From Cuspidothrix issatschenkoi CHARLIE-1 (lineage in GTDB: Bacteria; Cyanobacteriota; Cyanobacteriia; Cyanobacteriales; Nostocaceae): a stretch of 39,063 nucleotides of DNA. The DNA lies in assembly GCF_002934005.1 (NCBI RefSeq), contig NZ_PGEM01000102.1, positions 1-39,063 on the forward strand, in the 5' to 3' direction. The notes under the pieces are model-generated. The model worked only from the letters and a program-made list of their open reading frames with translations. It had not been told where the DNA came from and ran no database searches. This document shows positions 8,352 to 15,324 of the stretch, one piece after another (position 1 is the stretch's first letter; each line of letters opens with the position of its first letter). The translations under genes and the position numbers were made by a program.

Positions 8352-8828
8352 ATGCAGGTAAATCAAATTATTGCTACTGGGTTAATCATTACCAATATTA
8401 TGCTCTTGTTTTCATCATCAGCACAAGCACAAAATAGAAAACCATCTGTTGAATGTAATGCGGCTTTACAACGGACAAAAAAACAAATTCAAAACAATAG
8501 AAAAGTCAAAGTTGTTCATACAAGTCAAGAAAATATTTCTCAACATTACAAACATGATAAAAACTATCCTAAAAATCGTCCACTTTCCTATGGTTTTGGT
8601 TTGAGAGGTCCTGCTACATTATCTGTCTTATATTCTGATAAGTTCTTAACTAGAATTGCCAAGGACATTATAGATAATTGCTCATCAATTAGTATGGTTA
8701 CCTTTGGAGAATACGGAACTGATCATATTGCAACCTACGGATTATTTAAAAATAGCAAAGTTGTGGCTTTTGAATGTGTTGATCCATTAACAATCAAAAC
8801 AGTTTGGGGACAAACAGGTTGCATTTAG
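8352..8828 (+). CDS. Exported protein, ECN...WGQTxC family (copy 1)
   Basis: 158 residues with AAGGA at 8340-8344. The N-terminus is a signal peptide ending near SSSAQAQ. The mature part starts SVECNAAL and ends TVWGQTGCI. It is clearly homologous to the protein at 13197-13715: both share VECN.A, P..RP..Y.F.L.GP, DII..CSSI..V.F, a VDP block and WGQT.C. The four conserved cysteines suggest two disulfides outside the cytoplasm. I do not know a named family. The two copies sit in different groups, each headed by its own sigma-like promoter. Confidence 0.7.
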   Translation: MQVNQIIATGLIITNIMLLFSSSAQAQNRKPSVECNAALQRTKKQIQNNRKVKVVHTSQENISQHYKHDKNYPKNRPLSYGFGLRGPATLSVLYSDKFLTRIAKDIIDNCSSISMVTFGEYGTDHIATYGLFKNSKVVAFECVDPLTIKTVWGQTGCI

Positions 8829-8866
8829 ATAAAAGATAATACCTAACAAAACTTATTGGAGAAAAA

Positions 8867-9385
8867 ATGAAAAACTTGTTTATTAGTTTCACAATCACAA
8901 CTGTATTAATTACATCAATATCATCTTTAGCATTTGCATCACCCAAACCAGAATCTAAACTTCCTTCAGGTCCTTATTATGCAATGGGAACTATGTTTAA
9001 TAATTCTTGGAGAGAGATTTTAAATCGTAATGGAAAAATTTGCATCAAAATAGTTAACGGACCACCTAATAACTATCGTGGACGAGAAGAAATTATGATT
9101 AGTAGCGTATCAAATCGAGGAGGTCAACTTTACATTGATGGTAAAAATCAGGAAATAGAAATTATACCACCTAAAAACTTCCCAGAGTATGATTTCTTAA
9201 GTAAATATTCGACTATTCTAGCTGGATTTGGTGATAATAGTGGTGGTGCTTGGGCATTGATAGCAGGAAATAACTCTGATTCTCGTACTACTCCAGCGCA
9301 AAATAAGAGAATGCAGGAATGTATAAATACTAAAGGTAATTATGTCCGTAAAATCAAAGGTAGAATGCTGCAAGGGCGATTTTAG
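8867..9385 (+). CDS. Exported protein, related to C-terminal half of 13790
   Basis: 172 residues with GGAG at 8858-8861. A signal peptide ends near SLAFASP. The mature domain begins with GPYYAMG and has a central RNGKICIKIVNGPP followed by EEIMISSV. It ends with an ECI-type cysteine segment. The layout matches the C-terminal half of the exported protein at 13790-14608 (GFYAVG, GNRICYEEF, VASV, then QCL near the end). The function is unknown, probably periplasmic or surface. It closes the exported-protein pair that follows the LemA group. Confidence 0.65.
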   Translation: MKNLFISFTITTVLITSISSLAFASPKPESKLPSGPYYAMGTMFNNSWREILNRNGKICIKIVNGPPNNYRGREEIMISSVSNRGGQLYIDGKNQEIEIIPPKNFPEYDFLSKYSTILAGFGDNSGGAWALIAGNNSDSRTTPAQNKRMQECINTKGNYVRKIKGRMLQGRF

Positions 9386-9485
9386 ATAATTACCTTGCTA
9401 TGGATTTTGGGTATTTGGTCTATTTTTTTATCCTGCAACGGTTTGGGGCTTATTTTTTCCTGATAAATATTTGAGTCCCGTGATT

Positions 9486-10055
9486 ATGGACAGTTTAATT
9501 TGGAATAACAATCTTGAATTGAATATTATGAGTTGTAGAAAATTTTTCCTAACTTTAATTTCTTATTCCATAGGAAACCTGAGTTGTATTGTTGCCTTTT
9601 CTCAAGGCTTTTCTTTATTTTTATTAGGGATATTTAATCTATTAAATTTTTTTGATCCTAAAGGTGATTATTACATTAATGTTGAACCAATTTCAGTTAG
9701 CCAATATTTAGATATGTCAACTTCAGATGTACCCAATTTTATTAGGCTATCTTGTATGTTTGTCACTTCTGCATTTTTGATGCTACTAGAAGATATCAAA
9801 AAGTGTACAGGTGTTTTTTTATTCTTGATCTTAGGGAGTACATTCTGGTATTTAAAATACTATTTTATTACCCAACCAGGCTCTTTTTTAAATTTGCTTA
9901 TTGGCGAATTATATGTACTATTTATTAATGGTGTAATTGGAATGTACTTCTTTAGAAAGATTGGGAGATTGATAATCAGGTGGAATGTTATCACAAGGAT
10001 CTGTGATTTAGAATATTTTTTAGAAAGATGCCATGAATGGTTAATTAATCTTTAA
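9486..10055 (+). CDS. Multi-pass membrane protein, start uncertain
   Basis: About 189 residues from the ATG at 9486. The hydrophobic segments include one around CMFVTSAFLMLLE and one around VFLFLILGSTFWYLKYYF. The same frame is open back to 9389 and reads a plausible hydrophobic segment (YGFWVFGLFFYPATVWGLFF) without ATG, GTG or a good ribosome site. The usable starts are TTG 9471, GTG 9480, ATG 9486 or ATG 9528. Either the 5' end is lost or a poor start is used, so the gene may be a truncated remnant. No family was recognised. Confidence 0.5.
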   Translation: MDSLIWNNNLELNIMSCRKFFLTLISYSIGNLSCIVAFSQGFSLFLLGIFNLLNFFDPKGDYYINVEPISVSQYLDMSTSDVPNFIRLSCMFVTSAFLMLLEDIKKCTGVFLFLILGSTFWYLKYYFITQPGSFLNLLIGELYVLFINGVIGMYFFRKIGRLIIRWNVITRICDLEYFLERCHEWLINL

Positions 10056-10066
10056 CAGATTTAATC

Positions 10067-10158
10067 AGGACTTACGCAAAACAGAACGAAAGTAGGGGTA
10101 ATTCATGAATTACCCCTACGCAAGAATAATATTCTCAGTTACATCTTGCGTAAGTCCT
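10067..10158. repeat. Palindromic MITE-like element (AGGACTTACGCAA ends)
   Basis: A 92-bp element with inverted ends AGGACTTACGCAA (10067-10079) and TTGCGTAAGTCCT (10146-10158). It carries an inner 28-bp palindrome centred on TTCATGAA at 10092-10119. Variants with the same inner palindrome occur at 19880-19906, 26264-26285 and 27482-27509. It lies downstream of the membrane protein gene. It may act as a bidirectional terminator-like hairpin, but this is not certain. Confidence 0.75.
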
Positions 10159-10306
10159 ATTAATGTTAAATCATTTTGACAGTTTAGCTAAAGATTGAAC
10201 AGCAGATGATTACTTACTCTTGATAGGTTGAGGTACTGAATCTCAGGAGCGATCGCCCCTTTCTATTTTGTTTTTCAAGATTTAGTAGAGGAATTTTTCA
10301 GCTTTT

Positions 10307-10335
10307 TGCAACACGGAGTAAATCTGGTTCGTATA
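10307..10335 (+). promoter_or_regulatory. Sigma-like promoter site B
   Basis: TGCAAC 10307-10312, a 17-bp spacer, CGTATA 10330-10335, preceded by GGAATTTTTCAGCTTT. It heads the group 10468-12304. A leader of about 130 bp lies between it and the ATG at 10468. The leader contains AAGGAG and CTCCTT inverted segments and a short open stretch reading GGDLSAFILLNNI. Confidence 0.7.
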
Positions 10336-10467
10336 TAGATTAAGGAAAACCAGCGGCAAGGAGGAGATCTATCGGCATTTATTCTCCTTAATAATATTAA
10401 AGCTGGTGATAGATTCCGCGTTGAGGTCAGGTAAAAGTAGATTGGTAAATTAATAAATCTGGTTGTT

Positions 10468-11076
10468 ATGCAAAACTTGAAAATGTTAATTAAAATCAAG
10501 AGTTCTCGCTTTTTCTTAGCTGTTGCCACTCTAACAGCATTTAATTTCATTGTCTTCATACCACACTTCCAACAGCCGCCAGCCCACGCACAAAGTGGAG
10601 AAATTATAAAAACAGAAAGTAAACTTTTAATTTCTGCCAGTGCAAATACTAAATTTAAAACTTTTGTAGAAAAGCGGACTTATTCTATTGCTTATCCACA
10701 AAACTGGTTTGTTAAAAGAGCATGGAAGTATGAAGCATACATCACTAACCGCAGAATGCCAGAAATAGGTCATGATGGTATTCCTGATTATTTTATTAAA
10801 ACAGATGTGGCAATTGTTGAGGAAAATTTTCAAGCTTTTAGTAGAGATTTTATAGAAGGCTCCAGAATAATTAAAAGAGCGAATGTAAGAATTGACGGTA
10901 AAAATGCTGTCAGATTATGGCGTACAGATAGTGAAAACGAAACATTAGTGTTAGTGACTTTGCTGCCTTACAAACCAAATAAAACAGTCTACATGACAAC
11001 TTACTACACAAAAAATAATTCTCATCTTTTACCATTGATTGAAAGAATGCACTCATCTTTTAAATCATTGAATTGA
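10468..11076 (+). CDS. Exported PsbP-like protein (copy 1)
   Basis: 202 residues. It has an N-terminal signal peptide with a hydrophobic core (FFLAVATLTAFNFIVF) ending near QPPAHAQS. The mature part carries YSIAYPQNWFVKR, a PsbP/MOG1-like start, then KRANVRIDGKNAVRLWR and a final SSFKSLN. This pattern (Y.I.YP..W, then a conserved GK.A.R.W, then a final IE..H.S..SL) is shared with 11128 and more distantly with 12426. PsbP-like proteins are small lumenal or periplasmic domains; the substrate or partner here is unknown. It has no recognisable Shine-Dalgarno site. It is the first gene behind site B. Confidence 0.7.
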   Translation: MQNLKMLIKIKSSRFFLAVATLTAFNFIVFIPHFQQPPAHAQSGEIIKTESKLLISASANTKFKTFVEKRTYSIAYPQNWFVKRAWKYEAYITNRRMPEIGHDGIPDYFIKTDVAIVEENFQAFSRDFIEGSRIIKRANVRIDGKNAVRLWRTDSENETLVLVTLLPYKPNKTVYMTTYYTKNNSHLLPLIERMHSSFKSLN

Positions 11077-11127
11077 TAATCAAAATAGTCCTTACTTCAA
11101 TAATAAACCATCAACCAACTTAACAAT

Positions 11128-11748
11128 ATGCAAATAAAATTTTACCGATTAACAGTCATTTTAGTAATTGGTTTTGTTAATAGTATAACATTACCGACAT
11201 CTGTTAAAGCACAGAAGTCAATGTTAAAATATAAGGAAGCTTTTGTTAATACTAAAAAAATCAAACAAGGGGAGAGTAGCAAATTTCAAAACCTTGAAAT
11301 CTTTGTAATGCCTAGTGAATATTCAATCCGCTATCCAAAAGGATGGTTTGTAGATATATCCGTATCGGGGAAAGAACCTAGAGGTGTAAAACCAATTACA
11401 ATTTATGACAAGCAAATATATAATTCTAGTCGAGAAAATGAACTGATTAAATTGATTACCACATCAATCTATCCTGTTTCAGTTTCCTTCGAGCAAACTA
11501 TTCAAGAATCAAAGAATCAAAGTTTCAAGATTATGAGACAAGGATATACAAAGATAGGGGGGAAAGAAGCCTATAGAATATGGAATGCATTGGACAGTAA
11601 AACTGATGGTAGATATGAAATTACAACTTTGATTCGTCATCCGAATGAAACAATGGTAATCTCCAGTTTATACTTTCCTGGTAATGCTGGTGTGGCAGTT
11701 CCTATTATTCAGAAAATACATGGTTCATATCGAAGTTTGAGACCATAA
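11128..11748 (+). CDS. Exported PsbP-like protein (copy 2)
   Basis: 206 residues, 51 bp after the previous gene. The signal peptide has the core LTVILVIGFVNSITL and ends near SVKAQ, and it resembles the leader of the 12426 and 13197 proteins. The mature domain shows YSIRYPKGWFVD, then MRQGYTKIGGKEAYRIWNA, and finishes with KIHGSYRSL. It aligns with the protein at 10468 in order and spacing, so it is a tandem paralogue with a diverged middle. It probably acts in the periplasm or at the envelope. The function is not known. Confidence 0.7.
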   Translation: MQIKFYRLTVILVIGFVNSITLPTSVKAQKSMLKYKEAFVNTKKIKQGESSKFQNLEIFVMPSEYSIRYPKGWFVDISVSGKEPRGVKPITIYDKQIYNSSRENELIKLITTSIYPVSVSFEQTIQESKNQSFKIMRQGYTKIGGKEAYRIWNALDSKTDGRYEITTLIRHPNETMVISSLYFPGNAGVAVPIIQKIHGSYRSLRP

Positions 11749-11797
11749 CGACAATAGAGTAACAGTATACCCCATATAAAACTTTTTAGTTCAACTT

Positions 11798-12304
11798 ATG
11801 ATAATTTCGCAGGTCAAAAACATCTTGTTAGGTTTCATATCTTGGTTTGGCTGGTTAGCATATATCATCTGGATTTTCAGTTATCTGATTTTGATGATAT
11901 GTGTAGGCGTAGTAATACTCATCATTCCCATGATTGCCTATATCTTTTTTGCCATTACTTCTGTTATGTCCAGACTGGCACTAGGAGGGATAGGAGTTGG
12001 TGATAATTACACTAACTATAATAGCCAATTTGAACTCACTCCCAGCGATGGTATAGGCTATACTCTGACGACAGCCATAACATCTATTGTTCGCTTTATC
12101 TTTAAGCTAATTCTTGTACTACCACTGAAATTATTTATTGGTAGTCATACGGGTATGTCAATGGAAACCCCCATAGCTGAAATTCCGGGTTATATGCTGG
12201 AAAGTATTAGCTATTTACGTCCTCCACATCGCTTCAGTTTTTACTGTGGTATTGTCAGCTTTCCGTTGATGGCTGGACTCTATTTTTATTTAACCAAAAC
12301 CTGA
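11798..12304 (+). CDS. Small multi-pass membrane protein
   Basis: 168 residues with about four hydrophobic segments. They include the long N-terminal double span GWLAYIIWIFSYLILMICVG plus IIPMIAYIFFAI, a span around IVRFIFKLILVLPLKLFIG, and a C-terminal span near GIVSFPLMAGLYFYL. Its stop at 12302-12304 lies only 17 bp upstream of promoter site C. No family recognised. It follows the PsbP-like pair without its own visible promoter and is probably in the same transcript. Confidence 0.6.
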   Translation: MIISQVKNILLGFISWFGWLAYIIWIFSYLILMICVGVVILIIPMIAYIFFAITSVMSRLALGGIGVGDNYTNYNSQFELTPSDGIGYTLTTAITSIVRFIFKLILVLPLKLFIGSHTGMSMETPIAEIPGYMLESISYLRPPHRFSFYCGIVSFPLMAGLYFYLTKT

Positions 12305-12320
12305 AATTTTTTCACCTTTT

Positions 12321-12349
12321 TGCAACACGGAGTAAATCTGGTTCGTATA
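12321..12349 (+). promoter_or_regulatory. Sigma-like promoter site C
   Basis: TGCAAC 12321-12326, 17 bp, CGTATA 12344-12349, preceded by AAATTTTTTCACCTTTT. It is 77 bp ahead of the ATG at 12426. The site and downstream leader are nearly identical to site D. Confidence 0.72.
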
Positions 12350-12425
12350 TAGATTATGGACAACATCTAGTTTAGCAATCTACGTTATCACTCATCAAAC
12401 ATTCATTTCAAAGGAATGGGAAATT

Positions 12426-13025
12426 ATGATCAGAAGTCTCGGGAGTGGAACAGCAATTTTATTATTTTCTTTAGTCAATATCACCACCTTACCAACAACG
12501 GTAAAAGCACAGGATTCAAAGATTGCTCAAGCCAGTAAAACCCGAAAGATTGTAGTCAATGAATTTGGCTACTCTTTTGATGTACCAACTTGGGCGCGTG
12601 TTGTTAAAGATGGCAGCAGAGGGGGAGTTATTTTAGAAATATTGAAAGAAAATTATTATAAGCAGCGACAACGCGGACGTACACAAAGTGAATGTTTTTA
12701 TGGTCAAGGAACAACTTTATTTGGCTGCGCTGAATTTGATATCTCTATTATAAGAAATGGTCGTAAAGAATTAGCGGAGACACATAAATTCCTAACTACT
12801 GTTTGTTATTGCGATGTGATCTCAGGTCCCAAAGTATACAAAGGTAATATAACAGTAAATAAGCGGACATATCGGAAGTATGAAACAGGGGATGAGGGAG
12901 CTTTGTACAACATTTATTTATACTTAACAAAGAAAAATCATTTGGTTATTATTGTTCTCTATAAAGATCCCTATCCAGGTGATAGAGATGCTCTAGTCAC
13001 AGTTATGGGTTCTTTCAAGGAATAA
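12426..13025 (+). CDS. Exported PsbP-like protein (copy 3)
   Basis: 199 residues with AAGGA about 12 bp before the ATG. The signal peptide has the core TAILLFSLVNITTLPTT and ends in VKAQ. It is almost the same as the leader of the next gene (13197) although the mature parts differ. The mature domain begins NEFGYSFDVPTWARVVKDG, an F.V/YP.W start resembling PsbP-like folds. It has cysteines at ECFYG, FGCAE and VCYCD and ends LVTVMGSFKE. The fold assignment is weaker than for 10468 and 11128. It is alone between promoter sites C and D. The function is unknown. Confidence 0.65.
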   Translation: MIRSLGSGTAILLFSLVNITTLPTTVKAQDSKIAQASKTRKIVVNEFGYSFDVPTWARVVKDGSRGGVILEILKENYYKQRQRGRTQSECFYGQGTTLFGCAEFDISIIRNGRKELAETHKFLTTVCYCDVISGPKVYKGNITVNKRTYRKYETGDEGALYNIYLYLTKKNHLVIIVLYKDPYPGDRDALVTVMGSFKE

Positions 13026-13078
13026 AAACTGGGAATCTGAAGGAAGTTGTCACAAGCTTGAAATTTTTTTCATCTTTT

Positions 13079-13107
13079 TGCAACACGGAGTAAATCTGGT
13101 TCGTATA
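13079..13107 (+). promoter_or_regulatory. Sigma-like promoter site D
   Basis: TGCAAC 13079-13084, 17 bp, CGTATA 13102-13107, preceded by AAATTTTTTTCATCTTT. It is 89 bp ahead of the ATG at 13197. The site, leader, Shine-Dalgarno and first codons form a duplicate of those at 12303-12510. Confidence 0.72.
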
Positions 13108-13196
13108 TAGATTATGGACAGTATTAAATATCTACATCTAGTTCAGCAATCTACCTTATCACTCATTAAACATTTATTTCAAAGGAATTGGAAATT

Positions 13197-13715
13197 ATGA
13201 TCAGAAATATTAGTAGAGTAACAGCAATTTTATTATTTGCCTTAGTTAATATCATTAACTTACTAACAACGGTAAAAGCTCAAGTGCCTTTTTACAGTTC
13301 AAATGTGGAGTGTAACAAGGCAGTTGCTAATGCTAAAAGTCGTTTAAGAAAAATTCCTAATGTGTTAATAGAGGATACTTATACAAAGAATCTTAACCAG
13401 GTTTATTCCGATTTCCCAAAAGAACGACCTATTGAATATATCTTTTATCTCACTGGTCCAACACGTAAAGGTCGTATTGTTGAAACTGGTATTAAAAAGG
13501 TTGCAAACTCAAAACAATTCATGAAGAATATTAGCCAAGATATTATCTCTAAATGTAGTTCAATTGGTGCAGTCGCTTTCACCAGTACAATAGCTCCAAC
13601 TTGTAGTATCGCTTTTGGATTAATGCGAGATAAGAAAGTTAAACTATTCGACATTGTAATAGTAGACCCAAATGAAGATATATCCCTAAAGTGGGGACAA
13701 ACATTCTGCTGGTAA
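13197..13715 (+). CDS. Exported protein, ECN...WGQTxC family (copy 2)
   Basis: About 172 residues from the ATG at 13197, 10 bp after AAAGGA; a TTG at 13188 is less likely. The signal peptide core is TAILLFALVNIINLLTT ending VKAQ, copied from the 12426 leader. The mature domain (NVECNKAV ... DIISKCSSIGAVAF ... WGQTFCW) is homologous to the protein at 8352-8828, not to 12426. So a common leader has been joined to two different mature domains. Four conserved cysteines suggest disulfides in the periplasm. It opens the long group ending in the M48 protease at 19855. Confidence 0.72.
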   Translation: MIRNISRVTAILLFALVNIINLLTTVKAQVPFYSSNVECNKAVANAKSRLRKIPNVLIEDTYTKNLNQVYSDFPKERPIEYIFYLTGPTRKGRIVETGIKKVANSKQFMKNISQDIISKCSSIGAVAFTSTIAPTCSIAFGLMRDKKVKLFDIVIVDPNEDISLKWGQTFCW

Positions 13716-13789
13716 CTAGCAAAGCAGATTTTAGTAACATTAACATCGAAATTTATTTATTTTTAATTACCAACATAAGTTATTAAATC

Positions 13790-14608
13790 ATGAGTAGGTC
13801 AATTAAGAAAACATCACCTTTTTTTCAATTACTAATTACAGGGTTTACCTTTATCAGTTCTATAACTGTAGCTAATGCAAGTCCTTATGTATCAACTTCT
13901 GATAGTTATATGAATGATCAAAGGTCTTGGTACGTTGATTTAGGAACAGTTACTCAAGTCTCAGATAGAATATATAAGTATGTAAAAGCTGGAGTTAATG
14001 GAACAGCTATAACAGAGTTCAGTATAAATGTAATAAATGATCAATTTGTCAAAAAAATGAAATCGTTAGAAAGTGAAGTCATTGTTAACTGCAATGATAC
14101 AACATCACTTCAAATTCTACAAAATCGTTATTATAAAAACGGTAGATTGGTGAAGACTGAAAAACTTAATAAATTTTTAAAGCATAGTCAATCTAATAAA
14201 TTAGAAAATGGAAATGTAATTGTTTGTCGGTTTTTTGATTCTGCTTCTTTCCAACCAATAAAACCGGGGTTTTATGCTGTGGGACTGAGTAATGGTATTA
14301 GAATTGCCATCAGAGGCAACCGAATCTGTTATGAAGAATTTAACCGCCGTAATTTCACGGTTGCTTCTGTTGTCCGTCATCCCCGATACCTCAGTTTATA
14401 TCAATTGGAATCTGTGGAAAAAAAAGGTTTTTATACAAAAGAGCCTTATTATTTATTTCAAGTTAGATCAAATGAAATTATTCATGGAACTCTAGCACTT
14501 CATGGAGGTAAAGAAACCAGTATTCCTTGGGAAACTAGTAAAGAGATAGAGCAATGTTTAAACTCTAATAAAGTTTTCTGGTATTTTAAAAAATTACCAG
14601 GTTGGTAA
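13790..14608 (+). CDS. Exported two-domain protein
   Basis: 272 residues. The signal peptide (core LLITGFTFISSITVA) ends near NASP. The N-terminal half begins SWYVDLGTVTQV and has two cysteines; its outline resembles the exported protein at 14662 (a W.VD start, then V..G and a paired cysteine). The C-terminal half (PGFYAVGLSNGIRIAIRGNR, ICYEEF) matches the whole mature part of 8867-9385. Thus it looks like a fusion of two domains that occur alone elsewhere in the window. The N-terminal match is weak. No catalytic motif seen. It lies 74 bp after the previous gene. Confidence 0.65.
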   Translation: MSRSIKKTSPFFQLLITGFTFISSITVANASPYVSTSDSYMNDQRSWYVDLGTVTQVSDRIYKYVKAGVNGTAITEFSINVINDQFVKKMKSLESEVIVNCNDTTSLQILQNRYYKNGRLVKTEKLNKFLKHSQSNKLENGNVIVCRFFDSASFQPIKPGFYAVGLSNGIRIAIRGNRICYEEFNRRNFTVASVVRHPRYLSLYQLESVEKKGFYTKEPYYLFQVRSNEIIHGTLALHGGKETSIPWETSKEIEQCLNSNKVFWYFKKLPGW

Positions 14609-14661
14609 ATGAAATAGAATTGTACTTAGAATCATAACAACTATAACTACAAAGGTAATCA

Positions 14662-15231
14662 ATGAAAAGCAAAATACTATTCAATTTGAGCGTGTTTTTA
14701 ATCCTATTTGGTGTTGATTTACTGCCAGTTCATGCTCAAAAAAATACTAATCAAGTCAATTCAAACAAGGACAATAATCGGAGTTATATTGGACTACGCT
14801 ATCTTTCTCCTCTCGTCACTCCAGGCTACCTTGACCACCCCAAGGGTATTCAATATTTTGGTGGTTGGGTAGTTGATGATGTTGAATATCCAAAACGCAG
14901 CGTATATGGAATCAGTCGCGTTAAAAAAGGAAACCAGGAAATGTTATGGTTTGACATGGTTGTAGATAGAGACAGAAAAGGAAATCCCAGCCAATTGTTA
15001 GTTTTGGATGTATTCAGTGTTCCTAAAATGAACAAATCCTACACTTTAATTGGATATGACTGTCTGCGTAACGGTATTCGTGATTATTCAATAATTGCAG
15101 TTGCTAAAATTCAAGACACTGAATATTTTAGGCAAATTCAAAAAGCTTGGCGTGCTAACCGTAAAACAAGGAAGTTTGAAGCAATTAGTACAAAGGGTGT
15201 AATTTGTGAAAATACAGGTTATGGTCTTTAG
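14662..15231 (+). CDS. Exported surface-adhesin-E-like small protein
   Basis: 189 residues with a signal peptide (NLSVFLILFGVDLLPV ending HAQ). The mature domain has GGWVVDDVEYPKRSVYGIS, a region of short strands with IGYDC, a Y.R.I..A..A middle and a C-terminal cysteine near GVICENTG. The order of strands, with a first cysteine in the middle and another near the end, resembles small extracytoplasmic surface-adhesin-E-like proteins, but this is tentative. It lies in the middle of the exported group, 53 bp after 13790-14608. Confidence 0.6.
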   Translation: MKSKILFNLSVFLILFGVDLLPVHAQKNTNQVNSNKDNNRSYIGLRYLSPLVTPGYLDHPKGIQYFGGWVVDDVEYPKRSVYGISRVKKGNQEMLWFDMVVDRDRKGNPSQLLVLDVFSVPKMNKSYTLIGYDCLRNGIRDYSIIAVAKIQDTEYFRQIQKAWRANRKTRKFEAISTKGVICENTGYGL

Positions 15232-15324
15232 AATTTATCAAAAGTGTAATTTAAAAATTCAGGAATATAAACGACAATGACAGTTTCAACACTTTAATCA
15301 CAAAATTATCCCCAAATATCAATC

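Noticed and set aside
9434-9475. TGCAAC just upstream of the 9486 gene as a promoter.
   Set aside because: No CGTATA at 17 bp; the sequence also reads as a protein-like hydrophobic segment.
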